Positions 17,646 through 27,879 of a stretch of 64,000 nucleotides of DNA are shown piece by piece. Both the position numbers and the translations under genes were made by a program. The DNA is from Listeria costaricensis (GTDB lineage Bacteria; Bacillota; Bacilli; Lactobacillales; Listeriaceae). Numbering within the stretch: the stretch's first letter is position 1; each line of letters begins with the position of its first letter. The notes beneath the pieces were generated by a model. That model did no database searches. It saw only the letters and a program-made list of their open reading frames with translations, and had not been told where the DNA came from. The DNA lies in contig NZ_FXUT01000001.1 in assembly GCF_900183385.1 (NCBI RefSeq), positions 124,001 through 188,000 of the forward strand, written 5' to 3'.

Positions 17646-19910
17646 ATGATCAAAAAAAGTAAATTGATTACTTTTTTTCTTGTCATCATGATTATTTTCG
17701 GAGCAGTGGCTTCGACAACGAAATGGGTCCTAGACAATATTAATTTAGGGTTGGATCTTCAGGGCGGCTTTGAAGTTTTATACAAAGTGGAGCCTGCGGA
17801 TGGCAAAGGAAAAGTATCAAAACAGACACTTACTGATACGGTAAGTGCCCTCGACCGACGGATCAATACACTTGGTGTTGCTGAGCCGAGTATCACGATT
17901 GAAGGTGATGACCGTATCCGTGTGCAACTTGCTGGTGTAACTGATCAGGACGAAGCACGGGAAATGCTCTCCACAACAGCACAACTATCGTTCCGTGATG
18001 CGAATGATAAGCTGATGATGGATGGCTCAGATTTGGTTCCAGGCGGTGCCAAACAGGAGTTTGATCAAAATAACAAACCGATTGTGACGCTAAAACTTAA
18101 AAGCGCAGACAAGTTTGCCAAAGTCACGCAAACGATTTTAGATGAAGCGCCGAATAACCAACTTGTCATCTGGCTCGACTGGCAAGAAGGACAAAAATAT
18201 GAAGAAGAAAAAACGAAGAAGAATCCGGCTTACCTATCCGCACCGAATGTCAACGAAGTGCTGGATACCAATAAAGTCGAGATTTCAGGCAACTTTACGG
18301 TAGATGAAGCGAAAGATCTTGCCAATCTGCTTAATTCAGGTGCTTTGCCTGTAAAAATGACCGAAATTTATTCAACCTCAGTAGGGGCACAATTTGGTCA
18401 GGATGCACTGAGTGAAACAGTTCTTGCCGGACTTGTAGGGATTCTTGCAATCTTTATTTTCATGATTGCTGTTTACCGCATCCCAGGTATTATTGCTTCT
18501 GTAACACTCGTTGCCTATACCTATCTAGTCCTCTTGGTGCTAAGCTTGCTTCACGCAACACTGACACTTCCGGGGATTGCCGGGCTGATACTCGGGATAG
18601 GGATGGCCGTCGACGCGAATGTCATCACTTACGAGCGAATAAAGGAAGAGCTGAAAGTCGGGCGATCGACGAAAGCTGCATTTGAAACCGGCAGCAAAGA
18701 GGCCTTCCGAGCGATATTTGATGGGAATATTACAACGCTGATTGTCGCGGTCGTCTTGTTCTACTTTGGAACCAGCTCGATCAAAGGTTTTGCGACGGTG
18801 CTGATTATCAGTATTCTGATGAGTTTCTTGACAGCTGTATGGGGTTCAAGACTTCTGCTTGGTCTACTTGTGAAAAGTAATGCCTTGGATAACAAACCAG
18901 GACTGTTTGCTGTTAAGCGGAAGGATATTCATAATCTTCATGAAGGCGTCAGCACTTATGATTTGAAAACACGCTTTGACCGTTTTGATTTTGTCAAACA
19001 TCATCGCTTGTTCCTCACTATTTTCAGTTCGATTGCCATTTTAGGGATTATTATTCTGGCCGTTTTCAAACTGAATTTGGGGATTGACTTTGCTAGTGGA
19101 ACACGTGCAGAGGTGACGGCTGATCATACACTGACAACAACGGAAATCCAAAAAGATTTGAAAGAACTGGGAATGCCGTCAGATGATATCACTTTCCAAG
19201 GAAAAGATTCAAAAACGGCAGTTATTTCTTACAAAGGTGCCTTCACACAAAAAGAAGATGCCAACTTTAAATCTTACTTTAAGGATAAATATGGTAAAGA
19301 GCCAAGCATCAGTACAGTTACGCCGACAGTCGGAAAAGAATTGGCGAAAAATGGTTTCTATGCACTCGTTATTGCATCCATTTTCATCGTCCTTTATATT
19401 GCGATTCGATTTGAATTCTATATGGGCGTTGCAGCCATTCTGTCGCTACTCTTTGATGCATTTGTGATCTTTATTTTCTTCAGCGTCTTCCAGCTTGAGG
19501 TGGATCTGACGTTCATTGCCGCCGTTCTGACCGTCATTGGTTATTCCATCAATGATACGATTGTAACGGCTGACCGGATTAGAGATATCGGGAAGAAAAT
19601 GAAACGCTATAAAACGGAAGAGGATGTGGCGTTTGCTGTCAATCATGGTTTGCGTCAAACCTTTACACGTTCGATCAATACGATTGTGACTGTACTCTTG
19701 ACTGTTTTAGCGCTTGTTATTTTCGGTAATGATTCGATTCTGAACTTCTCGATCGCGCTTCTTGTCGGACTTATTTCCAGTGTGTTCTCGTCCATCTTCA
19801 TGGCGATGCAACTCTGGTATGTCTTTAAATCACGCCAGGTTCGTAAAAAAGGACCGATCAATACAGTGAAGAAAAAGAAAAAACGTAATCCGGGTCAACC
19901 GGTTGTCTAA
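17646..19910 (+). CDS. secDF: Protein translocase SecDF (fused)
   Basis: 754 aa. A natural fusion of SecD (about residues 1-430) and SecF (about 445-754), typical of Bacillales. It is a 12-helix, proton-driven RND-type protein that pulls exported proteins through SecYEG. Visible motifs are the SecD domain 1 pattern NLGLDLQGGFEV, the membrane motif GIGMAVDANVITYERIKEE, and the SecF parts LGIDFASGT and GYSINDTIVTADRIRD. The C-terminus is highly basic (KKKKKRNPG). ATG 17646 follows GGAGG with a normal gap. A strong terminator follows. Confidence 0.98.
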   Translation: MIKKSKLITFFLVIMIIFGAVASTTKWVLDNINLGLDLQGGFEVLYKVEPADGKGKVSKQTLTDTVSALDRRINTLGVAEPSITIEGDDRIRVQLAGVTDQDEAREMLSTTAQLSFRDANDKLMMDGSDLVPGGAKQEFDQNNKPIVTLKLKSADKFAKVTQTILDEAPNNQLVIWLDWQEGQKYEEEKTKKNPAYLSAPNVNEVLDTNKVEISGNFTVDEAKDLANLLNSGALPVKMTEIYSTSVGAQFGQDALSETVLAGLVGILAIFIFMIAVYRIPGIIASVTLVAYTYLVLLVLSLLHATLTLPGIAGLILGIGMAVDANVITYERIKEELKVGRSTKAAFETGSKEAFRAIFDGNITTLIVAVVLFYFGTSSIKGFATVLIISILMSFLTAVWGSRLLLGLLVKSNALDNKPGLFAVKRKDIHNLHEGVSTYDLKTRFDRFDFVKHHRLFLTIFSSIAILGIIILAVFKLNLGIDFASGTRAEVTADHTLTTTEIQKDLKELGMPSDDITFQGKDSKTAVISYKGAFTQKEDANFKSYFKDKYGKEPSISTVTPTVGKELAKNGFYALVIASIFIVLYIAIRFEFYMGVAAILSLLFDAFVIFIFFSVFQLEVDLTFIAAVLTVIGYSINDTIVTADRIRDIGKKMKRYKTEEDVAFAVNHGLRQTFTRSINTIVTVLLTVLALVIFGNDSILNFSIALLVGLISSVFSSIFMAMQLWYVFKSRQVRKKGPINTVKKKKKRNPGQPVV

Positions 19911-19912
19911 GC

Positions 19913-19944
19913 AAAAAGCCGCTCATTAATGTGAGCGGCTTTTT
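19913..19944 (+). terminator. secDF terminator
   Basis: Perfect 13-bp stem AAAAAGCCGCTCA/TGAGCGGCTTTTT with a 6-base loop; the T-run lies in the right arm. Confidence 0.92.
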
Positions 19945-20071
19945 GATGTGCAGTGCGAGTTGGTTGCGAGACTATTCCTGTAAGGGGCGGGGGAAGTCTT
20001 GAAAATTATTTTTAAGGATTAATTTATCTGAGAAAGGGTAAATAAAAGCAGCGGAAAAGGAGAGAATAGAT

Positions 20072-20437
20072 ATGAAAATACAATGGCAAGTTGTGGCGGG
20101 CATTGCTTTAGCACTCTTAATTGCAATTTTTGCAGTGGGCAATACGGAGTCTGTAGCGGTTAATTTTCTTGTAGCAGATGCGAGCTGGCCGTTAATCTTG
20201 ATTATTTTAGGCTGTGTGTTGATCGGCTGCTTGATCATGTTCTGCTTGAATATCGCAAAAGTGAGAGGGACGAAAAAGGAAATTCAGTCTCTTCAAGTGA
20301 AAATCACCGAGTTAGAACGTAAATTAGCTGCGGAAAAACAAGCGCGCGAACGTGAAACACTTGTTCAAGAACCACTAGAGCAATCGGAGCCGGTGATTGA
20401 ACCAGTTACAAAGGTAAATGAAGAGGAAAAAAGCTAA
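20072..20437 (+). CDS. LapA/DUF1049-like two-helix membrane protein
   Basis: 121 aa. Two membrane helices (about residues 7-25 and 40-63) flank a short loop with AVGNTESVAVNFL, the pattern of the LapA (DUF1049) family. A coiled coil follows (about 68-95) and then an acidic tail. In Gram-negatives LapA works with LapB in lipopolysaccharide control, which cannot apply here. The Firmicute role is unknown. ATG 20072 follows AGGAGAG. It stands alone between two terminators, next to recJ. Confidence 0.8.
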   Translation: MKIQWQVVAGIALALLIAIFAVGNTESVAVNFLVADASWPLILIILGCVLIGCLIMFCLNIAKVRGTKKEIQSLQVKITELERKLAAEKQARERETLVQEPLEQSEPVIEPVTKVNEEEKS

Positions 20438-20461
20438 GATTCATTGGGTTTTAGCTTTTTT
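20427..20461 (+). terminator. Terminator of the LapA-like gene
   Basis: Stem AAAAAAGCTAA/TTAGCTTTTTT; the left arm includes the gene's stop codon. Confidence 0.75.
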
Positions 20462-20474
20462 AATAGAAAAGTAG

Positions 20475-20503
20475 TTGGTTTTTTTAATTTTTTCAGCTAT
20501 AAT
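20475..20503 (+). promoter_or_regulatory. recJ promoter
   Basis: -35 TTGGTT (20475-20480), 17-base spacer, -10 TATAAT (20498-20503). It excludes the longer reading-frame start at 20475. Confidence 0.65.
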
Positions 20504-20528
20504 AGGAAGGTTGAAAGGTGGGGAAAAC

Positions 20529-22838
20529 GTGATACGTTCCAAATACACCTGGAAGATCGATCCAGTTAATGAAGAAAAGACCGCAGAGGTGGCAAGGGAA
20601 TTAGATGTGGCACCAAGTCTTGCCCGAATGCTTGTCAAGCGGAAAGTCACGACGAGCGGTCAGTTAGATAAATTTTTACATCCAACGAAATATGAAGGCT
20701 ATGATCCGTTTTTACTCGCTGAAATGGATCAAGCGGTAGCACGTATCAAACAGGCTATTGAACAGGGTGAACGCATTCTCATTTACGGGGACTATGATGC
20801 TGATGGCGTCACGAGTATCGCTGTTTTGACAACGGCTCTCCGTAAATTAGGTGCGGAACCTGACTTTTATATTCCTAATCGATTTACGGAAGGATACGGG
20901 CCCAATCAGACGGCCTTCCAAATGGCGAAGGATGAAGGCTTTGACTTGATTATCACAGTGGATAATGGCATTGCCGCGCTTGAGGTAATGACTTTTGCGA
21001 AAGAGATTGGCTTGGATGTAATTGTGACAGACCATCATGAAGCAAGAGAAGTGATGCCGGAAGCCGTTGCGGTGATCCATCCGAAACATCCAGATTCCAA
21101 TTATCCTTTCACTGATTTGGCTGGCGTTGGGGTGAGTTATAAGCTTGCACACGCCCTCCTTGGTGTAGAGCCGGTGGAGTTGCTGGATTTAGTGGCGGTT
21201 GGGACTGTAGCCGATTTGGTTTCACTAAATGATGAGAATCGTCTCTTTGTCCAAAAGGGCTTGATGCAGCTGCGTGAAAAACCTAATCTCGGATTGCAGG
21301 CGCTTGCCAAAAAAGCCAGTGTCAAATTAGCTGAGGCGACAGAAGAAACGATTGGTTTTGCTTTGGCGCCTCGACTCAATGCTGTTGGGCGATTGGGGGC
21401 TGCTGATCCGGCGGCTGACTTGTTATTAAGTGAGGATCCGGAAGAGGCAGGCTATTTGGCCGAAGAAATTGATCAGGCAAATAAGGAGCGGCGGGAAATC
21501 GTAAAAAACATTACGGAAGAAGCTGTGCAGATGATTGAAGAACTGCCGGAAGTACCGCGCATTTTGGTTTTAGCAAAAGAAGGCTGGAATCCAGGGGTGC
21601 TGGGTATTGTTGCTTCAAGAGTGGTGGAGAAGTATGGTCGCCCGACAATTTGTTTATCGATCGATCAGGAAACTGGACTTGTCAAGGGATCAGGCCGAAG
21701 CATTGCTGCTTTTCATCTGTATCAAGAACTTGACCAGAATCGTTCCTTGCTGACCGCGTTTGGTGGTCATCCGATGGCCGCAGGTTTAACGCTTGAAAAG
21801 AGTCATTTGGAGACTTTGACGGCTAATTTGAACCAGCAGGCGGAGAAGCTTTCGCTGGAGGATTTTCGTTCATCACAGGAAGTGGAGGCAGAACTAGCAC
21901 TTGCAGAAGTGACGCTGCCATTCATTCAAATGATCGAACAGATGGCACCGTTCGGCTTTGGCAATCCTAAACCAGTTTTTCTGTTCAAGGCTGTCAAACC
22001 GCAGGATCCAAAACGGATTGGCGCGGATAAGACGCATCTGAAGACGGTGTTTGCTGCGCAAGAAACCCAAATAGATGCAATTGGCTTTGGTTTGGGCTTT
22101 TTAGCGGAAAAATTATCGCCAACTGCCCAAGTGGATGTGATTGGCGAATTGTCCATCAATGAATGGAACAATATGCGAAAAGCGCAAATCCGAATTTTAG
22201 ATTTGGCTGTGGCGCATTGGCAATTGTTTGACGTACGTAATCGGACGGAATGGAGCAAAATCATTCAGGAACAAGCACCGAATCGTTTTTATGTTTGTTA
22301 TCATGAGGAGACCATCCAAAAAATTCCGGCAGATGATACACAGATTTTAACGCCGCAGGAGGCTGCAGATTTGGCTAGTCAGGCTGTCGAGGAATTGGTT
22401 TTTGCAGATATGCCGACAGATACCCAGTCAGTAGAAACGCTGGTCGAAAAGGTACAGCCAGATCGACTTTATTTCCACTTTGGAGCGACTGAAAATATAG
22501 ATCTTGAGGTGCTTCCCGATCGGAAAGAATTTGCGGCTTTATATAAATTGATCAAACAGTATGAGCCATTTTCATTGGCCAAATACGGTCCTGGATTGAC
22601 GCAAAAATTTGGCTGGAAAAAAGAACAGATTGATTTTATGTCAAACGTGTTTTTTGAGCTGGAATTTGCTACAATAGACAGTGGCGTGATTAAAATAAAT
22701 CCGACTGAAGCAAAACGCAGCCTGGATGAATCGGCGAGCTATCAAGAGCGAGCACGTCAAATTGCAACAAGACAAAAACTGCTTTATTCCAACTACTTCG
22801 ATCTTTATGACTGGATGAAGCGGATCATGGAGACGTAA
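20529..22838 (+). CDS. recJ: Single-stranded-DNA-specific exonuclease RecJ
   Basis: 769 aa. A 5'-3' exonuclease on single-stranded DNA used in recombination and mismatch repair. DHH-family metal motifs are present: [11 protein letters not shown] near residue 85 and VTDHHEA near 165, with a DHHA1 domain later ([21 protein letters not shown]). It is longer than E. coli RecJ because of the C-terminal extension common in Firmicutes. The start is GTG 20529 after GAAAGGTGGGG. apt follows after 25 bases. Confidence 0.96.
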   Translation: MIRSKYTWKIDPVNEEKTAEVARELDVAPSLARMLVKRKVTTSGQLDKFLHPTKYEGYDPFLLAEMDQAVARIKQAIEQGERILIYGDYDADGVTSIAVLTTALRKLGAEPDFYIPNRFTEGYGPNQTAFQMAKDEGFDLIITVDNGIAALEVMTFAKEIGLDVIVTDHHEAREVMPEAVAVIHPKHPDSNYPFTDLAGVGVSYKLAHALLGVEPVELLDLVAVGTVADLVSLNDENRLFVQKGLMQLREKPNLGLQALAKKASVKLAEATEETIGFALAPRLNAVGRLGAADPAADLLLSEDPEEAGYLAEEIDQANKERREIVKNITEEAVQMIEELPEVPRILVLAKEGWNPGVLGIVASRVVEKYGRPTICLSIDQETGLVKGSGRSIAAFHLYQELDQNRSLLTAFGGHPMAAGLTLEKSHLETLTANLNQQAEKLSLEDFRSSQEVEAELALAEVTLPFIQMIEQMAPFGFGNPKPVFLFKAVKPQDPKRIGADKTHLKTVFAAQETQIDAIGFGLGFLAEKLSPTAQVDVIGELSINEWNNMRKAQIRILDLAVAHWQLFDVRNRTEWSKIIQEQAPNRFYVCYHEETIQKIPADDTQILTPQEAADLASQAVEELVFADMPTDTQSVETLVEKVQPDRLYFHFGATENIDLEVLPDRKEFAALYKLIKQYEPFSLAKYGPGLTQKFGWKKEQIDFMSNVFFELEFATIDSGVIKINPTEAKRSLDESASYQERARQIATRQKLLYSNYFDLYDWMKRIMET

Positions 22839-22863
22839 TGTCTGCAAACTTGGAGGAAAAAAC

Positions 22864-23385
22864 ATGGATTTAAATGAATTGAAAAAATATGTCGCGATCG
22901 TGAATGACTATCCAAAGGAAGGGATCGTTTTCAAGGATATTACTCCGCTAATGAATGACGGGGAAGCTTACAAATATGCAACGGATCAAATTGTTGCCTA
23001 TGCACGTGAACGCGATGCTGAACTGGTTGTCGGTCCGGAAGCACGGGGATTTATTATTGGCTGCCCGGTTGCTTATGCACTTGGAGTCGGCTTTGCACCT
23101 GTTCGTAAGCCGAATAAATTGCCACGCGAAACGATCGAAATGGAATATGATCTAGAATACGGAACCAATACGCTGACCATGCATAAAGATGCGATTAGAC
23201 CTGGACAACGCGTGCTGATCACAGATGATCTTTTGGCTACCGGCGGAACGATTGAAGCCACGATTAAGCTTGTCGAAAAGCTTGGCGGCATTGTTGTGGG
23301 CTGCGCTTTTCTGATTGAACTTACAGAACTTGAAGGACATAAAAAACTAAATGGATATGATCGTCTGATTTTGATGGACTTCTGA
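22864..23385 (+). CDS. apt: Adenine phosphoribosyltransferase
   Basis: 173 aa. It salvages adenine to AMP using PRPP. The PRPP-binding loop [13 protein letters not shown] (about residues 118-130) and the family N-terminus with [14 protein letters not shown] are present. ATG 22864 follows TTGGAGG. The recJ-apt-relA order is the usual one in Bacillales. The product AMP and the alarmone enzyme encoded next door share purine metabolism. Confidence 0.98.
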   Translation: MDLNELKKYVAIVNDYPKEGIVFKDITPLMNDGEAYKYATDQIVAYARERDAELVVGPEARGFIIGCPVAYALGVGFAPVRKPNKLPRETIEMEYDLEYGTNTLTMHKDAIRPGQRVLITDDLLATGGTIEATIKLVEKLGGIVVGCAFLIELTELEGHKKLNGYDRLILMDF

Positions 23386-23395
23386 TCCGCTTGAC

Positions 23396-23430
23396 AAAAG
23401 CTGTTTTCTTTTGAGAGAAAATGGCTTTTT
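23396..23430 (+). terminator. apt terminator
   Basis: Interrupted stem AAAAGC-TG-TTTTCT / AGAAAA-TG-GCTTTTT with a T-run. Confidence 0.7.
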
Positions 23431-23466
23431 CTTTGCGCAAAATGGAGGAATCGGCGAGAAAACTAC

Positions 23467-23495
23467 TTTATAAAGCAGAAACTCTCATGTATAAT
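23467..23495 (+). promoter_or_regulatory. relA promoter
   Basis: -35-like TTTATA (23467-23472), 17-base spacer, -10 TATAAT (23490-23495). It lies after the apt terminator and gives a 5' leader of about 100 bases. Confidence 0.5.
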
Positions 23496-23604
23496 GAAAA
23501 CTAAGAATCACTTTGAAGAGGAGAGCTGGTACTTTCAGGCGAACGCGTTTGAGAGTCTTTTTCCATCAAAAAAAGTAGAAAAGGGTAAACTAGGGGTGAA
23601 AAAG

Positions 23605-25821
23605 ATGGCAAAAGAACAAAACCTAACAGCAGAGGAAGTCATTCAAATGGCTTCTCACTACATGAATGATGAGCATCTTGCGGTCGTTAAGAAGGCCTAT
23701 GAGTATGCGCGTGACGCCCATCGCGAACAGTTCCGTAAGTCTGGGGAACCTTATATTATCCATCCTATTCAGGTGGCTGGTATCTTAGTTGAGCTGAGAA
23801 TGGATCCATCGACTGTTGCGGCTGGTTTTCTTCATGATGTCGTCGAGGATACAGAAGTGACCCTGAAGGACATGGAGGAAGCCTTTGGTAGTGAGGTTGC
23901 GATGCTAGTTGATGGGGTGACGAAGCTTGGGAAGATCAAGTATAAGTCACATGAGGAGCAGCAGGCTGAGAATCATCGTAAAATGTTTATTGCAATGGCG
24001 CAGGACATTCGGGTTATTTTGATTAAATTAGCGGATCGACTGCACAATATGCGGACGTTGAAACATCTTCCTGTTGAAAAGCAGCGCCGAATTGCGACTG
24101 AAACCTTAGAAATTTTTGCACCGCTTGCTCATCGTCTCGGGATTAGTCGCGTGAAATGGGAACTAGAGGATACGGCTTTGCGTTATTTGAATCCGCAGCA
24201 GTATTACCGGATTGTCCATTTGATGAAACAAAAACGAGTAGAGCGGGAACGCTACTTAAATGATGTGATCGATGGTGTGACAGAGAATTTGGATGAATTA
24301 GGGATTGAGGCAGATATTTCCGGCCGGCCTAAGCATATCTACTCTATCTATCGGAAAATGAGCGAGCAGCACAAACAATTCAACGAGATTTATGATTTGT
24401 TAGCCGTTCGGATTATCGTGGATAGTATTAAAGATTGTTATGCGGTTTTGGGGATTATCCATACACGCTGGAAGCCTATGCCGGGTCGATTTAAAGATTA
24501 TATCGCGATGCCGAAATCTAATATGTATCAATCGCTGCATACGACGGTGATTGGGCCGCAGGGTGAACCGCTTGAAGTGCAGATCCGCACGCTTGAGATG
24601 CACCAGATTGCTGAATATGGGGTGGCGGCGCACTGGGCGTATAAGGAAGGCAAAATCGTTAATTCTAAAACTTCATTTGATAACAAAATGACTTGGTTTA
24701 GAGAAATTTTAGAATATCAAAATGAAGCGGATAATGCGGAAGAATTCATGGAATCACTTAAGCTCGATTTGTTTTCCGATGTCGTCTATGTCTTTACGCC
24801 AAAAGGGGACGTCTATGAGCTGCCAAGTGGCTCTGTACCGCTTGACTTTGCCTATCGTGTCCACACGGAAATCGGTAATAAAACAATCGGGGCCAAAGTG
24901 AATGGCAAAATTGTCACTCTGGACTATCAATTAAAAACAGGTGACATTATTGAAATTCTGACATCCAAGCATTCTTACGGGCCGAGTCGCGACTGGCTCA
25001 AACTTGTTCAGACTTCGCAAGCGCGCAATAAGATCAAGCAATTTTTCAAACGGCAGGCGAAAGAGGAAAATGTTGAAAAAGGCCGCGATCTTGTAGAAAA
25101 AGAACTACGGCAACTTGATTTTGAGCCGAAGAAAATCATGACAAATGAAAACATGAATAAGCTCGTGGATAAACTCAATTTTTCGCATGAAGATGATTTA
25201 TTTGCAGCGGTCGGCTATAATGGCATTACGGCGCTTCAGGTGGCCAATCGTCTAACGGAAAAGCTGCGCAAAGAGCGGGAAAAAGAAGCGCAAACGGAAA
25301 AACTGCTGAATCAAACAGAGCAGAAAACGGACAGCACGGATGCCAATAATGAAAAACTAAAAATCAAGCATAATGCCGGAGTGGTCGTCCAAGGCGTGGG
25401 CAATTTGTTGATCCGTCTTTCGCGATGCTGTAATCCGGTTCCGGGTGATCAGATTGTTGGCTATATTACAAAGGGCCGCGGCATCTCGATTCACCGGAAG
25501 GATTGTCCCAATGTCCAGCTGACCGAAAAAGACCGTCTCATCGAAGTGGAATGGGAAGACGCGGACTTGCAGGCGAAGACAGATTATAATGTCGACATCG
25601 AGGTGTACGGCTATAATCGAAGCGGTCTGCTCAATGATATTCTGCAGGTTGTCGGCAGTCTCACGTCGAATATCAATGGTGTCAATGCCAAAGTGGATCA
25701 CAATAAGATGGCGACGCTTGTTTTGACACTTCAAATCCATAATATCAATCATTTGCAACGTGTGGTCGACAAAATCAAGCAAATTCCAGATGTCTATACA
25801 GTCAGACGTCTCATGAATTGA
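23605..25821 (+). CDS. relA: Bifunctional (p)ppGpp synthetase/hydrolase RelA/SpoT
   Basis: 738 aa, the long Rel enzyme of the stringent response. Domains in order: HD hydrolase with an intact FLHDVVEDT motif and ADRLHNMRTL (about 50-200), synthetase (about 230-345, with DLLAVRIIV and YQSLHTTVIGP), TGS (about 390-450), a zinc-finger region with CCNPVPGD (about 605) and a C-terminal ACT domain (about 660-738). Both active sites look complete, so it should both make and degrade (p)ppGpp. ATG 23605 matches the remembered Listeria N-terminus MAKEQ. The frame from 23494 begins inside the promoter. Confidence 0.97.
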   Translation: MAKEQNLTAEEVIQMASHYMNDEHLAVVKKAYEYARDAHREQFRKSGEPYIIHPIQVAGILVELRMDPSTVAAGFLHDVVEDTEVTLKDMEEAFGSEVAMLVDGVTKLGKIKYKSHEEQQAENHRKMFIAMAQDIRVILIKLADRLHNMRTLKHLPVEKQRRIATETLEIFAPLAHRLGISRVKWELEDTALRYLNPQQYYRIVHLMKQKRVERERYLNDVIDGVTENLDELGIEADISGRPKHIYSIYRKMSEQHKQFNEIYDLLAVRIIVDSIKDCYAVLGIIHTRWKPMPGRFKDYIAMPKSNMYQSLHTTVIGPQGEPLEVQIRTLEMHQIAEYGVAAHWAYKEGKIVNSKTSFDNKMTWFREILEYQNEADNAEEFMESLKLDLFSDVVYVFTPKGDVYELPSGSVPLDFAYRVHTEIGNKTIGAKVNGKIVTLDYQLKTGDIIEILTSKHSYGPSRDWLKLVQTSQARNKIKQFFKRQAKEENVEKGRDLVEKELRQLDFEPKKIMTNENMNKLVDKLNFSHEDDLFAAVGYNGITALQVANRLTEKLRKEREKEAQTEKLLNQTEQKTDSTDANNEKLKIKHNAGVVVQGVGNLLIRLSRCCNPVPGDQIVGYITKGRGISIHRKDCPNVQLTEKDRLIEVEWEDADLQAKTDYNVDIEVYGYNRSGLLNDILQVVGSLTSNINGVNAKVDHNKMATLVLTLQIHNINHLQRVVDKIKQIPDVYTVRRLMN

Positions 25822-25833
25822 GGAGGAAAAAAC

Positions 25834-26286
25834 ATGCGTGTCCTTTTACAACGTTGCCGGACTGCCAATGTGACAATTGATGATGAAGTCATTGCAGAGA
25901 TTCCGGCTGGACTATGTCTGCTGGTGGGTTTTACACATGGTGACAGTGAAAAAGAAGTGGTGGCTTTGGCGAATAAAATTGTCGGCTTACGGATTTTTGA
26001 GGATTCAGAGGGCAAGATGAACCTCTCCATTCAAGAAGTGGGCGGTCAGATTCTTAGCGTTTCTCAGTTTACGCTATATGCAGATGCCAGAAAGGGTCGC
26101 CGCCCAAGTTTTACCGACTCTCTGGCTAGTGACAAGGCGGAAGGGCTCTATCGGCTTTTTAATCAAAAATTGGAAGAGTTGGGACTTGAAGTGGAAACCG
26201 GTGTTTTTGGTGCTGATATGGATATTTCACTGGTCAATCAAGGTCCCGTCACCTTTATGCTCGATTCAAATGAGTTAGTAAAATAA
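25834..26286 (+). CDS. dtd: D-aminoacyl-tRNA deacylase
   Basis: 150 aa. It removes D-amino acids (and glycine from tRNA-Ala) mistakenly attached to tRNA. The signature motifs SQFTLYAD and NQGPVTFML, which build the active site at the dimer interface, are present. ATG 25834 follows GAGGAGG, 12 bases after the relA stop, so it is co-transcribed with relA. Confidence 0.98.
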   Translation: MRVLLQRCRTANVTIDDEVIAEIPAGLCLLVGFTHGDSEKEVVALANKIVGLRIFEDSEGKMNLSIQEVGGQILSVSQFTLYADARKGRRPSFTDSLASDKAEGLYRLFNQKLEELGLEVETGVFGADMDISLVNQGPVTFMLDSNELVK

Positions 26287-26287
26287 G

Positions 26288-26349
26288 GAAAGCCTTAAAC
26301 GCGTGGCGCTGGGAAGAAAACCCGTTGCCGTCCGTTTAAGGCTTTTTTT
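26288..26349 (+). terminator. dtd terminator
   Basis: Stem GCCTTAAACG/CGTTTAAGGC with a structured interior of about 30 bases, followed by a 7-base T-run. Confidence 0.8.
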
Positions 26350-26363
26350 GTTTGCAGTAAAAA

Positions 26364-26404
26364 AGAGCGCATCCGACTAATTTTTCTTGTCAGATACGCA
26401 CCCT
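26364..26404 (-). terminator. Terminator of the amidase gene
   Basis: Read on the minus strand: stem GCGTATCTGAC/GTCGGATGCGC (two G-U pairs) followed by CTTTTTT. Confidence 0.75.
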
Positions 26405-26419
26405 TTTTCAATTCATGAT

Positions 26420-27715
26420 TTAGTTGGCAAAATAGTCCGCTAAGCCGTCGTAAATGCCTTGAGCAACTTGATTTCGATAGCTGCTAGAATTAATTCTTGC
26501 TTCATCTTCTGGTGAGCTTAGGTAACCCAGTTCAAGAAGTAGAGCCGGCTGATCGTTTTCACGAAGCACATAGTAGTCGCCCACCTGATAACCGCGATTC
26601 GTAATATCGACATCCTTTTCCAGACCCTCATTCACATCTTTGGCAAGGCCCTTGTCATTCTTGCTGTAGTAATAGGTGGTTTGCCCGCTGACGGAAGAAT
26701 CCTTATCTTCCAAGCTGTCAAAATGCAAACTGATGAAGACATCCGCGTTATATTTTTCAGCAATCTTAGTCCGGTCGCTGAGTGAAACATATTCATCCGA
26801 GTCACGCGTCAAAATGACTTTAGCCCCGCTTTGACGGAGTTTGTCCGCAACGACATTCGCCATCTTCAGAGTCGCTTTTTTCTCAAGTGTGCCATTTGTT
26901 CCTTCAGCCCCCGGGTCATTGCCGCCGTGTCCTGGATCCAGAACAATCGTTGCTTCCGACAGGCTGGTTGTTTTGGATTTTTCTTTTGGTGTAGATTCAC
27001 CTTGCGTGGTAATGTCTACCACCCAGTTGGCGATGTAGCCTTCAGCGCCGGATTTCGTTTGAACCTTGTACCAGTCGCCTTGAACTCCTTGAATGGCATA
27101 AGTATCACCGGAGCTGGCCTTTTCAATGACGGAGCTATTTAAATCCGGCTTGCTGCGAATATTGGTATTATCTTCTCGAACAGTCACTTTTTGGAGACTG
27201 CTTTCGTCCATCTTGGTTGTGGACTCACGAATCGTAATATAAGAAGCATCCACCCAAGCGTTTTGACCTTGATATTTGATCTGCGCCCAGCCGTTCTGTT
27301 CACTGATCACATTAATCTGATCACCATTGTTTAATGTGCCCAAGATTTCACTACTTGTAGAGGGCTCTTTGCGAACATTTAAATTCCCATCAGAGGAAAC
27401 GACCGCTAAACTGTTACTGGCCGCGCTGACGCTTGTATTCTCGACAAGCCAGCTAGCCACATAGCCCGTATTCCCGTCTTCAAGCCGAACCTGATACCAG
27501 TCATTTTCTTCGCCAATCACTTTTAGATTGGTTCCTTTACGAACTTGACTTGTCACATCATAAGCAAGACCGGGACCGCTTCTGACATTCAAAACATCCG
27601 CTTGAACACTGACTGTATCAGCATTTGCCATGGCGATCGTTGTCATAATTCCTGCTGCAATTAGTAAAAAAGAAACGATCGATATAAATAAAAGATTTCT
27701 TTTTGCTTTTTTCAC
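26420..27715 (-). CDS. N-acetylmuramoyl-L-alanine amidase with three SH3b domains
   Basis: 431-aa secreted cell-wall hydrolase that cuts the bond between MurNAc and L-Ala. There is a signal peptide (MKKAKRN start, likely cleavage after AMANA, residue 32). Three bacterial SH3 domains follow at about 35-93, 102-162 and 173-235, each with an LNVR/NIRS-x-P pattern. The Amidase_3 domain lies at about 255-429 with zinc ligands in LDPGHGG, an early Glu, and ISLHFD, plus the catalytic Glu in LLLELGYLS. The start is GTG 27715 after GGTGG. It corresponds in place to remembered lmo1521. It faces away from hisS. Confidence 0.93.
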   Translation of the reverse strand: MKKAKRNLLFISIVSFLLIAAGIMTTIAMANADTVSVQADVLNVRSGPGLAYDVTSQVRKGTNLKVIGEENDWYQVRLEDGNTGYVASWLVENTSVSAASNSLAVVSSDGNLNVRKEPSTSSEILGTLNNGDQINVISEQNGWAQIKYQGQNAWVDASYITIRESTTKMDESSLQKVTVREDNTNIRSKPDLNSSVIEKASSGDTYAIQGVQGDWYKVQTKSGAEGYIANWVVDITTQGESTPKEKSKTTSLSEATIVLDPGHGGNDPGAEGTNGTLEKKATLKMANVVADKLRQSGAKVILTRDSDEYVSLSDRTKIAEKYNADVFISLHFDSLEDKDSSVSGQTTYYYSKNDKGLAKDVNEGLEKDVDITNRGYQVGDYYVLRENDQPALLLELGYLSSPEDEARINSSSYRNQVAQGIYDGLADYFAN

Positions 27716-27834
27716 TTAGTCTTAACACCACCCAAACTTCTCACTTTAACAGTATGTATCATAAAAAGGTTACCATAAAATCGTGATTCAGGAAACTAGA
27801 ATGGCGTTTTTTTTTCGAAAAATCTTTCAAAAGA

Positions 27835-27863
27835 TTGACTTTCATGATTCTTTCTAGTAATCT
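27835..27863 (+). promoter_or_regulatory. hisS-aspS promoter
   Basis: -35 TTGACT (27835-27840), 17-base spacer, -10 TAATCT (27858-27863). Transcription would start just before the T-box leader. Confidence 0.65.
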
Positions 27864-27879
27864 AGTAATAATTCAGAAA

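Noticed and set aside
23090-23300. Minus-strand frames opposite apt
   Set aside because: Shadows of a well-conserved gene; no start signals.
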